Origin: Nitrospirota bacterium
Lineage (GTDB): Bacteria; Nitrospirota; Nitrospiria; Nitrospirales; Nitrospiraceae
Reading direction: 5' to 3'
Length of the DNA stretch: 9,887 nucleotides
Assembly (NCBI GenBank): GCA_016222925.1
Contig: JACRQB010000056.1
Coordinates: forward strand, 1-9,887
The notes under the pieces were generated by a model. The model saw only the letters and a program-made list of their open reading frames with translations. It had not been told where the DNA came from and made no database searches. Shown here in pieces: positions 1-7,737 of this stretch. Within the stretch, counting starts at the first letter, position 1. Each line of letters begins with the position of its first letter. The position numbers were made by a program, and so were the translations under genes.

Positions 1-44
1 ATCATCAGAAATCCAACCCAATTGGATCCACGCATACCCATCAT
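1..44 (-). CDS. start of a further gene downstream of cusA (partial, cut by window edge)
   Basis: Only the first 14 codons are visible, reading MMGMRGSNWVGFLM before the window ends. A good Shine-Dalgarno sequence (AAAGGAG, positions 53-59) lies 8 bases before the first ATG, and the gene follows the cusA stop by about 50 bases on the same strand, so it is probably the next gene of the efflux operon. Two ATG codons stand side by side; the first has the better ribosome-site spacing. The Met/Gly/Trp-rich beginning is compatible with a small membrane or metal-related protein, but the fragment is too short to name a family. Confidence 0.5.
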   Translation of the reverse strand, partial: MMGMRGSNWVGFLM

Positions 45-93
45 GAGATTGGCTCCTTTCGTGTGATGATTGTCCTCCTATGCCCGCCTACGC

Positions 94-3000
94 TCAGTCG
101 CGCACTTCAGCTCGCTCTTTCCACCACCGCCACATCACATAAACTGGAGGTATGACGAACAACGTGAGGATCATGGCCGAGAACACTCCGCCGACTTGCG
201 GTGCAGCGATCCGTTTCATCACATCCGCTCCGGTTCCCGTGGCCCACATGACCGGGATCAACCCGACGACATCGACCAAGCCGATCATCGCCATGGGCCT
301 GATGCGTTCGACTGCACCAAGCTGGACAGTGTCAATCAGATCTTGCAGCGTCGTGAGCCCGCCCGCCGCCTTGCGCCGGGCGCAGGCTTCGTCCAGATAG
401 GCCAGCATGACCGCGCTGGTTTCCGCCGCGGTCCCCACGACCGTAATCAGTCCCACCCACACGGCAATGCTCATGTTGTATCCGAGGATCGACAGGTACC
501 AGACAGCCCCGACTAACGAGAGCGGCACCCCCACCATCACCATGCAGGTCTTGGCCACCGACGCGAACGAGAAGTAAAATGTGACAAAGATGATCACGAG
601 CGTCAGCGGGACCACGAACTTCAGCCGTTCCTTCACCCGCTGCATGAATTCGTACTGGCCGGACCAGACGAGGGTATAGCCAGTCGGCAGCTGAACCTTT
701 TCCGCCACGGCCTTCTTGAGATCCTCCACATAGCTCCCGATATCACGGCCCGTCATATCGAGGAACACGTAGCCGGCAAGCATGCCGTTTTCGTCACGGA
801 TCATGGGCGGCCCATTAACGAAACGTAGTGTCGCGAGTTGCGCGAGCGGCACTTGTGCGCCGGTCGGCGTATCCACGAGCACGCGCTTCAGCTTTTCAGG
901 ATCATCCCGCAACTCACGGAGATAACGGACGTTGATTGGATACCGCTTGATATCAAAATCGAGGAAATACCCGCCGGATACTCGCTCCGCATAGGCGCTC
1001 CTAGTGCCGGTCACATCCTTCAAGACCAACTCCAAATGTTTCCCGATCTCTTCGATCTGCTTTAGGTCTGGCCCGAAGATCTTGATCCCCACGGGGGTGC
1101 GGACGCCGGTCGTGAGCATATCGATCCTTGCCTTAATCGGCATGGTCCAGGCATTCGTCACACCAGGAATCTTGAGCGCACGATCCATCTCATCGATCAA
1201 TCCCTCATAGCTGATACCGGGTCGCCACCGATCTTTCGGTTTCAGTTCGACGATGACTTCGATCATGCTGAAGGGTGCAGGATCGGTGGAGGTTTCCGCT
1301 CGTCCCGCTTTGCCGAACACATGGTCCACTTCAGGAAAAGAACTGAGTTTCTGGTCCATGATCTGGATCAGACGACCCGCTTCCGTGATGGAAAGTCCTG
1401 GCAGGGTCGTCGGCATATAGAGAATCGTCCCTTCGTAGAGCGGCGGCATGAACTCGGAGCCCATACGCTGATAGACCGGGACGATGCTGAGCAGGAGTCC
1501 GATGGCGAGGGTCACCACAGTTCCTCGATGAAGTAGCGTCCATCGCAAGAGAGGTGCGTAAAGTCGCTGGAGACTTCTGCTGACCGGGTGGCGTTGCTCT
1601 GGAAAAATCTTGCCGCGAATGAACGTTGGAAGACAGGCCGGGACCAATGTGATGGCCAAGACCGCGCACATGGCAATGGCGAGATTATTGGTCCAGGCGA
1701 GCGGTTTGAACATCCGGCCTTCCTGCGCTTCCAGCACAAAGACCGGAATGAAGGAGATCGCAATCACGAGGACCGACGCGAAAATCGGCGATCCCACCTC
1801 CTTGGCCGAATCGATGAGCACTTGAAGTCGCTCGCCGACTTTGCCATCCCGTTCCCATTCCTCAAGGCGCTTGTGGGCGTTATCCACCATCACGATGGCG
1901 GCATCTACCATGTCACCGATCGCCACGATGATGCCGCCGAGCGACATGATGTTGATGCCGATATTCATCAGGTACATAGGAATGAACGCGATCAGCACGG
2001 CGATGGGCAAGGTGAGGATCGGCACGATAGCGGAGCGGACGTGGAGCAAAAAGGCGATGATGAGCACACCTGTGACGATCAGTTCTTCAAGGAGACTTTC
2101 GCTTGCCGTGGCGATCGATTCTCGAATCAAGTCGCTCCGGTCATAGACCGAGACGACCTTCACGCCTTTCGGCATGGACGGCTCAATCTCTTTCAGCTTC
2201 GCCTTGACTCGTTCGATCACAGTGAGCGCATTCTCGCCAAACCGCATAATCACAATGCCGCCAGCGACCTCGCCTTGACCGTTGAGCTCCGCCAGCCCTC
2301 GTCGCATGTCCGGCCCAAGCCGGACCGTGGCTACGTCGCGCAATAGAATCGGCGTGCCGTTCTCATTGACACCGACGGCGATCTTTTCGATATCGTCGGT
2401 CTTCTTAATGTAGCCGCGTCCACGGACGACATATTCGATCCCGGAAAACTCTACGACGCGCCCACCGACATCATTATTACTTTCGCGAATCGTTTCGATG
2501 ATGGAAGGGAGGGAAAGGCGATAGGCCGAAACTTTTGTCGGGTCTAAGTTGATTTGGTACTGGCGGACAAAGCCGCCGATGCTGGCCACTTCTGCGACGC
2601 CTTCCACGGCTCGCAGCCAGTACTGCAGATACCAATCTTGGAAGCTACGCAGGGCAGCAAGATCATGCTGCCCGGTCTCATCGACCAGGGCATACTGAAA
2701 GATCCAGCCCACGCCCGTTGCGTCTGGACCGAGCTGCGGGGTGACCCCTTCCGGCATGCGTCCAGAGAGTTGGCTCAACCGTTCAAGGACCCGCGACCGC
2801 GCCCAATAGATGTCCGTGCCGTCTTTGAAGAGAATATAGACATAGGAATAGCCGAAATCGGAGAAGCCACGGACGACCGTCACGTTGGGAGCCGACAGGA
2901 GCGCTGTGACGATGGGATAGGTAATTTGGTCTTCGACCAGATCTGGCGAACGGCCCTGCCAGGTCGTGTAGACGATGACTTGTGTATCGGAGATATCGGG

Positions 3001-3117
3001 CAGTGCGTCGATCGGTGTCTGCCACATGGCCCAGAGCCCCACGGCAGACAGCGAGAAGACTAACAGGAAGACGATAAAGCGGTGTCTTGCACTGTATTCG
3101 ATAATCCGTTCAACCAT
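94..3117 (-). CDS. cusA: CusA/CzcA-family heavy-metal RND efflux pump (Cu/Ag type)
   Basis: Inner-membrane proton-driven RND transporter of the heavy-metal efflux class, 1007 residues (E. coli CusA is about 1047). It would take Cu(I)/Ag(I) from periplasm or cytoplasm and pass it to the outer-membrane channel. The first membrane helix is near residues 13-31. The RND signature in the fourth-helix region is GDMVDAAIVMVDNAHKRLE (401-419), with Asp405 in the place of the proton-relay aspartate. The three methionines that bind Cu/Ag in E. coli CusA (573, 623, 672) are all present, at Met568 (ILYMPTT), Met618 (APFSMIEV) and Met667 (RIDMLTTG), with a constant offset of 5. This favours monovalent copper/silver over Co/Zn/Cd. 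The ATG start lies 6 bases after the adaptor stop. No frameshift is seen; the reading frame is intact to its TGA stop. Confidence 0.95.
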   Translation of the reverse strand: MVERIIEYSARHRFIVFLLVFSLSAVGLWAMWQTPIDALPDISDTQVIVYTTWQGRSPDLVEDQITYPIVTALLSAPNVTVVRGFSDFGYSYVYILFKDGTDIYWARSRVLERLSQLSGRMPEGVTPQLGPDATGVGWIFQYALVDETGQHDLAALRSFQDWYLQYWLRAVEGVAEVASIGGFVRQYQINLDPTKVSAYRLSLPSIIETIRESNNDVGGRVVEFSGIEYVVRGRGYIKKTDDIEKIAVGVNENGTPILLRDVATVRLGPDMRRGLAELNGQGEVAGGIVIMRFGENALTVIERVKAKLKEIEPSMPKGVKVVSVYDRSDLIRESIATASESLLEELIVTGVLIIAFLLHVRSAIVPILTLPIAVLIAFIPMYLMNIGINIMSLGGIIVAIGDMVDAAIVMVDNAHKRLEEWERDGKVGERLQVLIDSAKEVGSPIFASVLVIAISFIPVFVLEAQEGRMFKPLAWTNNLAIAMCAVLAITLVPACLPTFIRGKIFPEQRHPVSRSLQRLYAPLLRWTLLHRGTVVTLAIGLLLSIVPVYQRMGSEFMPPLYEGTILYMPTTLPGLSITEAGRLIQIMDQKLSSFPEVDHVFGKAGRAETSTDPAPFSMIEVIVELKPKDRWRPGISYEGLIDEMDRALKIPGVTNAWTMPIKARIDMLTTGVRTPVGIKIFGPDLKQIEEIGKHLELVLKDVTGTRSAYAERVSGGYFLDFDIKRYPINVRYLRELRDDPEKLKRVLVDTPTGAQVPLAQLATLRFVNGPPMIRDENGMLAGYVFLDMTGRDIGSYVEDLKKAVAEKVQLPTGYTLVWSGQYEFMQRVKERLKFVVPLTLVIIFVTFYFSFASVAKTCMVMVGVPLSLVGAVWYLSILGYNMSIAVWVGLITVVGTAAETSAVMLAYLDEACARRKAAGGLTTLQDLIDTVQLGAVERIRPMAMIGLVDVVGLIPVMWATGTGADVMKRIAAPQVGGVFSAMILTLFVIPPVYVMWRWWKERAEVRD

Positions 3118-3123
3118 GATCGG

Positions 3124-4101
3124 TCACTCACTCATCTTCATGCCGGACATCCCACCCATACTCTCGACGACCGACTTCAGCCGGCTTTCGCTGTCGATTA
3201 AGAAGTTGGCCGAAGTGACGATATGCTCGCCTTCTTTCAGACCCGTCAGCACTTCAGACCACTCGCCGGTCTTGACACCGGTTTTGATCCGGCGCGGTTC
3301 GAGCTTCCCACCGCCTAGATGGAGAAAGACGACTTGTTTTTGTCCCGATTCGATGATGGCTTCTTGTGGGATCGCTAGACGAGTGCCCAAATTCACCTGC
3401 AACTCTACGTTGGCATACATGTCCGGTTTCAACGTCTCGTCAGCATTGTCGAGCTCAACCCGCACCTTGGCCGTGCGGGTCTTCGGGTCCATCGTCGGAT
3501 AGATGAACCCCACCTGTCCGGTCAGGACGGTGCTCGGATCATAGGAGAGGGTGACGGCGGCTTTTTGCCCGGCCTTCACGAACGACAGTTCATATTCATA
3601 GATGTCTGCCAGGATCCACACACGCGAGAGGTTCGCGATCGTATAAAGTTCCTCACCAGGATCCACATGGGCGCCTGCGAGAACTTCTTTCTTGATGACC
3701 GTGCCGGTGATGGGCGAATGGATCGGGAGCGTCTTCATCACCTTGCCGGTCTTTTCGAGTTTCCGGATGTGAGAATCCGTGATATCCCACAGTTCAAAAC
3801 GACGCCTGGTCGCTTCCAGCAGATCCTGCGAGCCCCGAGCCACTTCCGGGAATTCGCTCTCACCCATTTGCCTGCGGCCTTGTAACGCCAGAAGATATTC
3901 CTCCTGACTGGCCACCAAATCGGGGCTGTAGATTGTGAAGAGCGCCTGGCCTTTCTTCACATGATCCCCCAGCGCGCTGACGAACAGCTCCTCAATCCAC
4001 CCGTGAAATTTGATGGTGACTTTCGCGACCTGAGGATACAGAGCGGGCCCATGTCGATATGACTGCGGCCACTCATGATCTCGGCTTCCTCTCCAATCCA
4101 T
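3124..4101 (-). CDS. cusB: CusB-family periplasmic adaptor, N-terminally truncated (probable pseudogene)
   Basis: Membrane-fusion/adaptor subunit that normally joins the RND pump to the TolC channel in the periplasm. The 325 residues open almost directly in the first half of the lipoyl domain (GWIEELFVSALGDHVKKGQ, 34-52). An alpha-hairpin follows (about 62-117), then the second lipoyl half (SPITGTVIKKE, 129-139), the beta-barrel (about 161-245), the membrane-proximal domain, and a Met-rich tail (GGMSGMKMSE). Intact relatives are roughly 380-520 residues and begin with a signal peptide and about 100 more residues; none of that is here. The ATG at 4101 lies inside the end of cusC. The better-placed start is the ATG at 4076, overlapping the cusC TGA stop as ATGA, but it reads a different frame: MSGRSHIDMGPLCILRSRK, then stop. 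I infer an out-of-frame deletion near 4035-4060. If so, no exported adaptor is made. A very short intact variant is the less likely alternative. Confidence 0.85.
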   Translation of the reverse strand: MDWRGSRDHEWPQSYRHGPALYPQVAKVTIKFHGWIEELFVSALGDHVKKGQALFTIYSPDLVASQEEYLLALQGRRQMGESEFPEVARGSQDLLEATRRRFELWDITDSHIRKLEKTGKVMKTLPIHSPITGTVIKKEVLAGAHVDPGEELYTIANLSRVWILADIYEYELSFVKAGQKAAVTLSYDPSTVLTGQVGFIYPTMDPKTRTAKVRVELDNADETLKPDMYANVELQVNLGTRLAIPQEAIIESGQKQVVFLHLGGGKLEPRRIKTGVKTGEWSEVLTGLKEGEHIVTSANFLIDSESRLKSVVESMGGMSGMKMSE

Positions 4102-5368
4102 CTAACGGTCCACCAGTCGCAGCCTCGAGCCGGGCTAAAGCCTTTTCGTGGCTCACTATCTCCCCGTGCAATTCCAATTGGCTATCCTGAAGCGTAAGCA
4201 GACTGTTTAATAACGTCAGGAAGTCGACTTTGCCCACGGCATAGCCCGCTTGAGCCGCCTGCAAGCCGAGCGTCGCTTGTGGGATGATGGCATCGCGGAG
4301 AATCGTGATCAGCCGTTCGGCTCGCTGCGCTTGGACGAAGCCGTCCTTGACTTGAAACAAAAGATCTTGTCTGGCGGCGGTAAAGTCTTCGCGGGCGCCT
4401 TCGAGATTTGCCACGGCCTCGTGCACGCCTTGCTTCTGTTTCGTGTCATAGAACAGCGGGATCTTGATGCCCACCATGATCTGATACCCGTTGTCATTGA
4501 TCTTGTCGTTGCGGATCCCGAGGGCCGTCACATCGAAATCGGGGTAGTACTGCCGTTTGGCGAGCGAGACGGACCGTTCCGATCGATCGATGCTTTTCGC
4601 CGTCGCAAGCAGCGCGGGCGAGAATTCGTTTGCCCGCCGGTTGAGTTCTTGGAGCGGGAGCGTGAGAAGGGTACTGTGCACTTCTTCCGGCGTGTCCAAC
4701 GGGCCGTCTGGTGGGCGATTCAAGAGCCGATTGATCGCTGCGTGAAGGCTCTCCTTCTGCTGGTCGAGGACGGCCAGCCGATCCAGGACACGTGAAATTT
4801 CGACTTGGGCCCGGAACACATCCTGTTGGGCGGCTTGCCCCACGCTGTATCGAGCCTTGGCCGTCTTCTCGAACTGCGTCAGCAGCGCCTTGTTCCTCCC
4901 CACGATGGCGATGCTCTGATGGATGAAGTGCAAGCTGTAGTAGGCTTCTTTTAACGAGGCGATGAGTCTCAACCGAACGGCGAGATACTCCTGCTCAAGC
5001 CGTTCGGCATCACGTTGGGCTACTTCGCCCTTCAGCTTCAGCTTGCCCGGAAAGGGAATCTCTTGCCCGACCCCGTACATCACTCCTTCCACGACGGGTG
5101 GCACCATCGGCATGCGTTGATAGCCCAACTGGAGGCGGGGATCCGGCAAGGTCTGCATTTGGGGTACGACCGCCTTGGCGGATTCCCAGCGCTGACGCGC
5201 CGCCTTAATCTCAGGATTGGCGGCTTCGAGTTCTCGAATGAGACCGGACAGATCCAAGCGGAGTTCAGCCGTTTCGTCGGCCGCGCTGACCGGCCAGGGC
5301 ACAAGCAGCAGCGTCAGCACAATCAGCCACCTAGCCAGCACGTGATGGAGCACAGCAGCTTGTTTCAC
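4073..5368 (-). CDS. cusC: TolC/CusC-family outer-membrane efflux channel
   Basis: Outer-membrane factor of the tripartite pump (OEP family, PF02321 type), 431 residues, a usual length. The start is GTG at 5368, preceded by the strong ribosome site GGGAGG about 9 bases upstream. A clear signal peptide runs to about residue 29: a basic start, a hydrophobic core LIVLTLLLVPWPVSA, then cleavage before ADE. Two OEP repeats follow. The first opens at LEAANPEIKAARQRWESAK (47-65) and contains the family's LPDPRLQLGYQ stretch. The second ends with the typical AQAGYAVGKVDFLTLLNSLL. No lipobox cysteine is visible at the cleavage site, unlike lipidated CusC of E. coli, so the gene symbol reflects operon context. 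The C-terminus (EKALARLEAATGGPL and a few more residues) looks complete. Its stop overlaps both candidate starts of the adaptor gene. Confidence 0.92.
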   Translation of the reverse strand: MKQAAVLHHVLARWLIVLTLLLVPWPVSAADETAELRLDLSGLIRELEAANPEIKAARQRWESAKAVVPQMQTLPDPRLQLGYQRMPMVPPVVEGVMYGVGQEIPFPGKLKLKGEVAQRDAERLEQEYLAVRLRLIASLKEAYYSLHFIHQSIAIVGRNKALLTQFEKTAKARYSVGQAAQQDVFRAQVEISRVLDRLAVLDQQKESLHAAINRLLNRPPDGPLDTPEEVHSTLLTLPLQELNRRANEFSPALLATAKSIDRSERSVSLAKRQYYPDFDVTALGIRNDKINDNGYQIMVGIKIPLFYDTKQKQGVHEAVANLEGAREDFTAARQDLLFQVKDGFVQAQRAERLITILRDAIIPQATLGLQAAQAGYAVGKVDFLTLLNSLLTLQDSQLELHGEIVSHEKALARLEAATGGPLDGLERKPRS

Positions 5369-5453
5369 AGTAGCACCTCCCTGAAGAAAATGGGATCACG
5401 GCCCGCTCAGCGTCAGCAACCAAGCAGGCGACGATCAAACCGGAGGTGTATGA

Positions 5454-5810
5454 TCAGATTCGGAGAACCGAGGAAGAGCTTATGGAGATGGGAACAAGGG
5501 AATACGCATTATTCCAAGACCATATCATCTCAAGAGAGACACCGGCGGGAACTTCGCCACGACTGACCAGAAACAGAACAGGATCAACAACCACGACCAT
5601 GCTGTTCTTTATCTGACGCTCAGGAGACGCGGAGAGCGACGGTGGGCACATGATGGTCCCGTCCATCGGACAGACCATATTCTCCTCCACCAGGATGGCC
5701 GTTCCTTGTGCTTCAGGGAGATCGGGCAAGGCGCACATCGTCCCAATCACCTGACAGAAGGTGAAAATAATCACCAGCGCAATGAATGGCAGAGGGACTC
5801 GTTTAAACAT
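5454..5810 (-). CDS. small exported Cys/Met-containing protein of unknown function in the efflux operon
   Basis: A 118-residue protein that I cannot assign to a named family. It starts with an export signal or membrane anchor (FKRVPLPFIALVIIFTFCQ, residues 2-20) and then carries a compact group of possible soft-metal ligands: NMVCPMDGTIMCPP, with Cys47, Met49, Met54 and Cys55, after Cys19 and Cys26. A hydrophobic stretch (NSMVVVVDPVLFLVS) and a Ser-rich end (PISISSSSVLRI) follow. It lies 85 bases upstream of cusC and about 50 bases downstream of the 91-residue gene, all on one strand. A periplasmic Cu/Ag-binding or sensing role is an inference from the Cys/Met group and the operon position. 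The start is ATG at 5810 with only a weak AGG ribosome site. Its intact frame and signal sequence support a real gene. Confidence 0.72.
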   Translation of the reverse strand: MFKRVPLPFIALVIIFTFCQVIGTMCALPDLPEAQGTAILVEENMVCPMDGTIMCPPSLSASPERQIKNSMVVVVDPVLFLVSRGEVPAGVSLEMIWSWNNAYSLVPISISSSSVLRI

Positions 5811-5860
5811 AGAAAAACCTATTTCTCAGTCTCTCGCAATCGGTGCAATCCTGTCAAGGC

Positions 5861-6136
5861 TCACCATTGATTGTGAAAAAAGAGGAAGTATCCGATCGCG
5901 ACGACAATTGCTTGCAACAGGATCAACCAGCGCATGAGGCCCCATTTGGTCTCCGCTGTGGCTTCCTTCATTCTCATCATCGCTTGCAAAGAGGGATCTG
6001 AGAAGATATAGGTCGCGACCACTTCCCTGGCGTCCTCCCGACTCATGTTTCCCTCAAGCTGAACCTGGTCGACCGCTTTGTTGCGATCGCCTTGCGACAG
6101 CGCCTCCAATGCCTTCTTGGGAAGATCGTATTGCAC
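5861..6136 (-). CDS. 91-residue C-terminally membrane-anchored protein of unknown function
   Basis: First gene of the efflux operon. An in-frame ATG exists at 6283, but I prefer the GTG at 6136. It has a near-ideal ribosome site (GGAGG at 6142-6146, 5 bases away), and a promoter-like sequence lies just beyond it. The product begins MQYDLPKKALEALSQGDRNK. A predicted helical, charged N-terminal region (about 4-45) is followed by a Met-containing linker (LQAMMRMKEAT) and a single hydrophobic helix at about 68-87 (RWLILLQAIVVAIGYFLFF) close to the C-terminus. The helical part loosely recalls the hairpin of the ribosomal L7/L12 C-terminal domain, but this is too weak to name. The cytoplasmic domain with a tail anchor suggests a membrane-bound accessory factor. 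Function unknown. Confidence 0.7.
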   Translation of the reverse strand: MQYDLPKKALEALSQGDRNKAVDQVQLEGNMSREDAREVVATYIFSDPSLQAMMRMKEATAETKWGLMRWLILLQAIVVAIGYFLFFHNQW

Positions 6137-6164
6137 TTTTGCCTCCTTCGTCGTCGTGGGGGAG

Positions 6165-6192
6165 AGTCTAGCAGAAACTAGTTGCTTGTTAC
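6165..6192 (-). promoter_or_regulatory. candidate sigma70-type promoter of the efflux operon
   Basis: Read on the minus strand, there is an extended -10 element TGCTAGACT (TAGACT at 6165-6170). A -35-like GTAACA (6187-6192), four of six bases matching TTGACA, lies 16 bases away. This predicts a transcription start near 6157 and an untranslated leader of about 21 bases that contains the GGAGG ribosome site of the 91-residue gene. A short perfect palindrome AACTAGTT (6176-6183) sits in the spacer, where a MerR-type or other regulator could bind, although no regulator gene is in the window. The element overlaps the presumed N-terminal codons of the divergent aldehyde dehydrogenase. Assigned by eye only. 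Confidence 0.4.
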
Positions 6193-7667
6193 ACGAACAG
6201 GTCCGATCGTTTATCGGTGCGCCTCGCAAGATGCTGATCGGCGGCCGATGGCTCGACGCCGCGTCGGGCAACACGTTTGCCACCTATAACCCTGCCACCG
6301 GCGACATCCTCGCTCAAGTGGCCGAAGGCGATCGTGCCGACGTGAACCGAGCCGTCACCGCAGCGCGGACAGCCTTTGAGAGCGGCCCCTGGCCTAGACT
6401 CACCGCCTCTGAACGTGGCCGGCTGGTCTGGAAACTAGCCGACTTGATGGAATCCCATGCCGAAGAATTCGCCCAACTTGAGTCACTGGACAATGGAAAG
6501 CCGGTCGGCGTCGCCCGTGTCGCCGACGTGCCGTTGGCTGTGGATCTCTTCCGGTACATGGCGGGGTGGGCGACGAAAATCGAAGGCAACACGATCCCCA
6601 TCTCAGTCCCTTACACACCGGGCGCTCAGTATCTTGCCTACACGCTCCGTGAGCCGGTAGGTGTGGTGGCTCAGATCATCCCCTGGAACTTTCCGCTGTT
6701 GATGGCGGCGTGGAAGCTCGGACCAGCCCTGGCTGCGGGCTGCACCGTGGTCCTGAAGCCGGCCGAGCAGACGCCACTGTCGGCCTTGCGACTGGGTGAA
6801 CTGATCTGCGAAGCGGGCTTCCCAGACGGCGTTGTGAACATTGTACCGGGATTCGGCGAAACCGCGGGCGCGGCACTGGCGGCCCACCCGGATGTCGATA
6901 AAGTAGCCTTCACCGGCTCCACGGAGGTGGGAAAGCTCATCCTTGGCGCAGCGGCAGGAAATCTAAAAAAAGTGTCATTAGAGTTAGGAGGAAAGTCGCC
7001 CAACATCGTGTGCAAAGACGCCGACGTGGAAGCCAGCATCCCCGGAGTGGCTAGCGCGATTTTTTTCAACCAGGGACAATGTTGCTGCGCAGGTTCCCGC
7101 CTGTTCGTCGAAAAGGGGATCTTCGACAGGGTCGTCGAGGGTGTGGCGGCCGACGCGAAGAAGATCAAAGTCGGGCCAGGCATGGATCCCGCGACTCAAA
7201 TGGGGCCGCTCGTCTCGGATGAACAACAGCGGCGTGTGCTCAGCTACCTGGAGTCAGGTTTTTCTGAAGGAGCCAAGGCAGTGGTCGGCGGTGGCAAGCT
7301 CGGCGACAAGGGCTATTTTGTGGAACCGACGGTCCTCGTCGACACCACGCGCGGGATGAAGGTCATGCAGGAGGAAATCTTCGGCCCGGTCGTCTGTGCC
7401 GTGCCGTTTACAGATCTCGACGAGGTGCTTCCCCTGGCGAATGGCTCCATCTATGGATTGGCGGCGGCAGTGTGGACCCGCGACATCGGAAAGGCCCACC
7501 GCATCGCAGCTGAGCTGCGGGCCGGCTCGGTGTGGATCAACTGCTACAACATCTTCGACGCCGCACTGCCGTTCGGCGGCTACAAACAATCGGGCTGGGG
7601 TCGGGAGATGGGCCACGACGCATTGGAGCTCTACACCGAGGTGAAGGCCGTCACCGTGCGACTGTGA
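6186..7667 (+). CDS. NAD(P)+-dependent aldehyde dehydrogenase (ALDH1/2, betaine/phenylacetaldehyde type)
   Basis: Cytoplasmic enzyme that oxidises an aldehyde to the carboxylic acid with NAD(P)+. With the TTG start at 6186 it has 493 residues, the usual family length. The catalytic set is complete: Asn168 in PWNFPLLMAAWKLGPALAAG, Glu266 in LELGGKSPN, and nucleophile Cys300 in FFNQGQCCCAGSR, in step with human ALDH2 (169, 268, 302). The Rossmann-fold stretch FTGSTEVGK (242-250) and EEIFGPV (396-402) are also intact. The start is uncertain. ATG at 6231 would remove QVRSFIGAPRK, which resembles the segment before MLIGG in relatives, and GTG at 6156 is another option. No good ribosome site precedes any of them. 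The gene is divergent from the efflux operon, and its substrate cannot be told from sequence. Confidence 0.93.
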   Translation: MLHEQVRSFIGAPRKMLIGGRWLDAASGNTFATYNPATGDILAQVAEGDRADVNRAVTAARTAFESGPWPRLTASERGRLVWKLADLMESHAEEFAQLESLDNGKPVGVARVADVPLAVDLFRYMAGWATKIEGNTIPISVPYTPGAQYLAYTLREPVGVVAQIIPWNFPLLMAAWKLGPALAAGCTVVLKPAEQTPLSALRLGELICEAGFPDGVVNIVPGFGETAGAALAAHPDVDKVAFTGSTEVGKLILGAAAGNLKKVSLELGGKSPNIVCKDADVEASIPGVASAIFFNQGQCCCAGSRLFVEKGIFDRVVEGVAADAKKIKVGPGMDPATQMGPLVSDEQQRRVLSYLESGFSEGAKAVVGGGKLGDKGYFVEPTVLVDTTRGMKVMQEEIFGPVVCAVPFTDLDEVLPLANGSIYGLAAAVWTRDIGKAHRIAAELRAGSVWINCYNIFDAALPFGGYKQSGWGREMGHDALELYTEVKAVTVRL

Positions 7668-7737
7668 AGAATTGAAAAACAGGCGGCGCGCGCAACAGTT
7701 CCGCTGAATCGTAACGGACGACAAGACTCGCGCAAGG

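Noticed and set aside
45..73. Strong AGGAGG (74-79) followed by a possible ATC-started 9-codon leader ending in ATGA before the next gene
   Set aside because: ATC starts are very rare, and a normal ribosome site (AAAGGAG) already serves the ATG at 44, so a leader peptide cannot be supported.
1588..2346. Long open frame (252 codons) on the plus strand, opposite cusA
   Set aside because: It lies wholly antisense to the well-conserved cusA, has a His/Asp/Arg-rich composition typical of a shadow frame, and shows no domain or ribosome site.
5015..5566. Plus-strand open frame across the cusC start and the end of the 118-residue gene
   Set aside because: It is antisense to two genes with signal peptides and ribosome sites, and its product has no recognisable motif.
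6078..6185. Extension of the aldehyde dehydrogenase to an ATG at 6078 (529 residues)
   Set aside because: It would overlap the coding part of the divergent 91-residue gene, and the extra residues do not resemble the enzyme family; 493 residues is the normal length.
6137..6283. Extension of the 91-residue protein to an ATG at 6283 (140 residues)
   Set aside because: The extra part is antisense to the aldehyde dehydrogenase N-terminus. The GTG at 6136 has a near-perfect ribosome site at the right distance.
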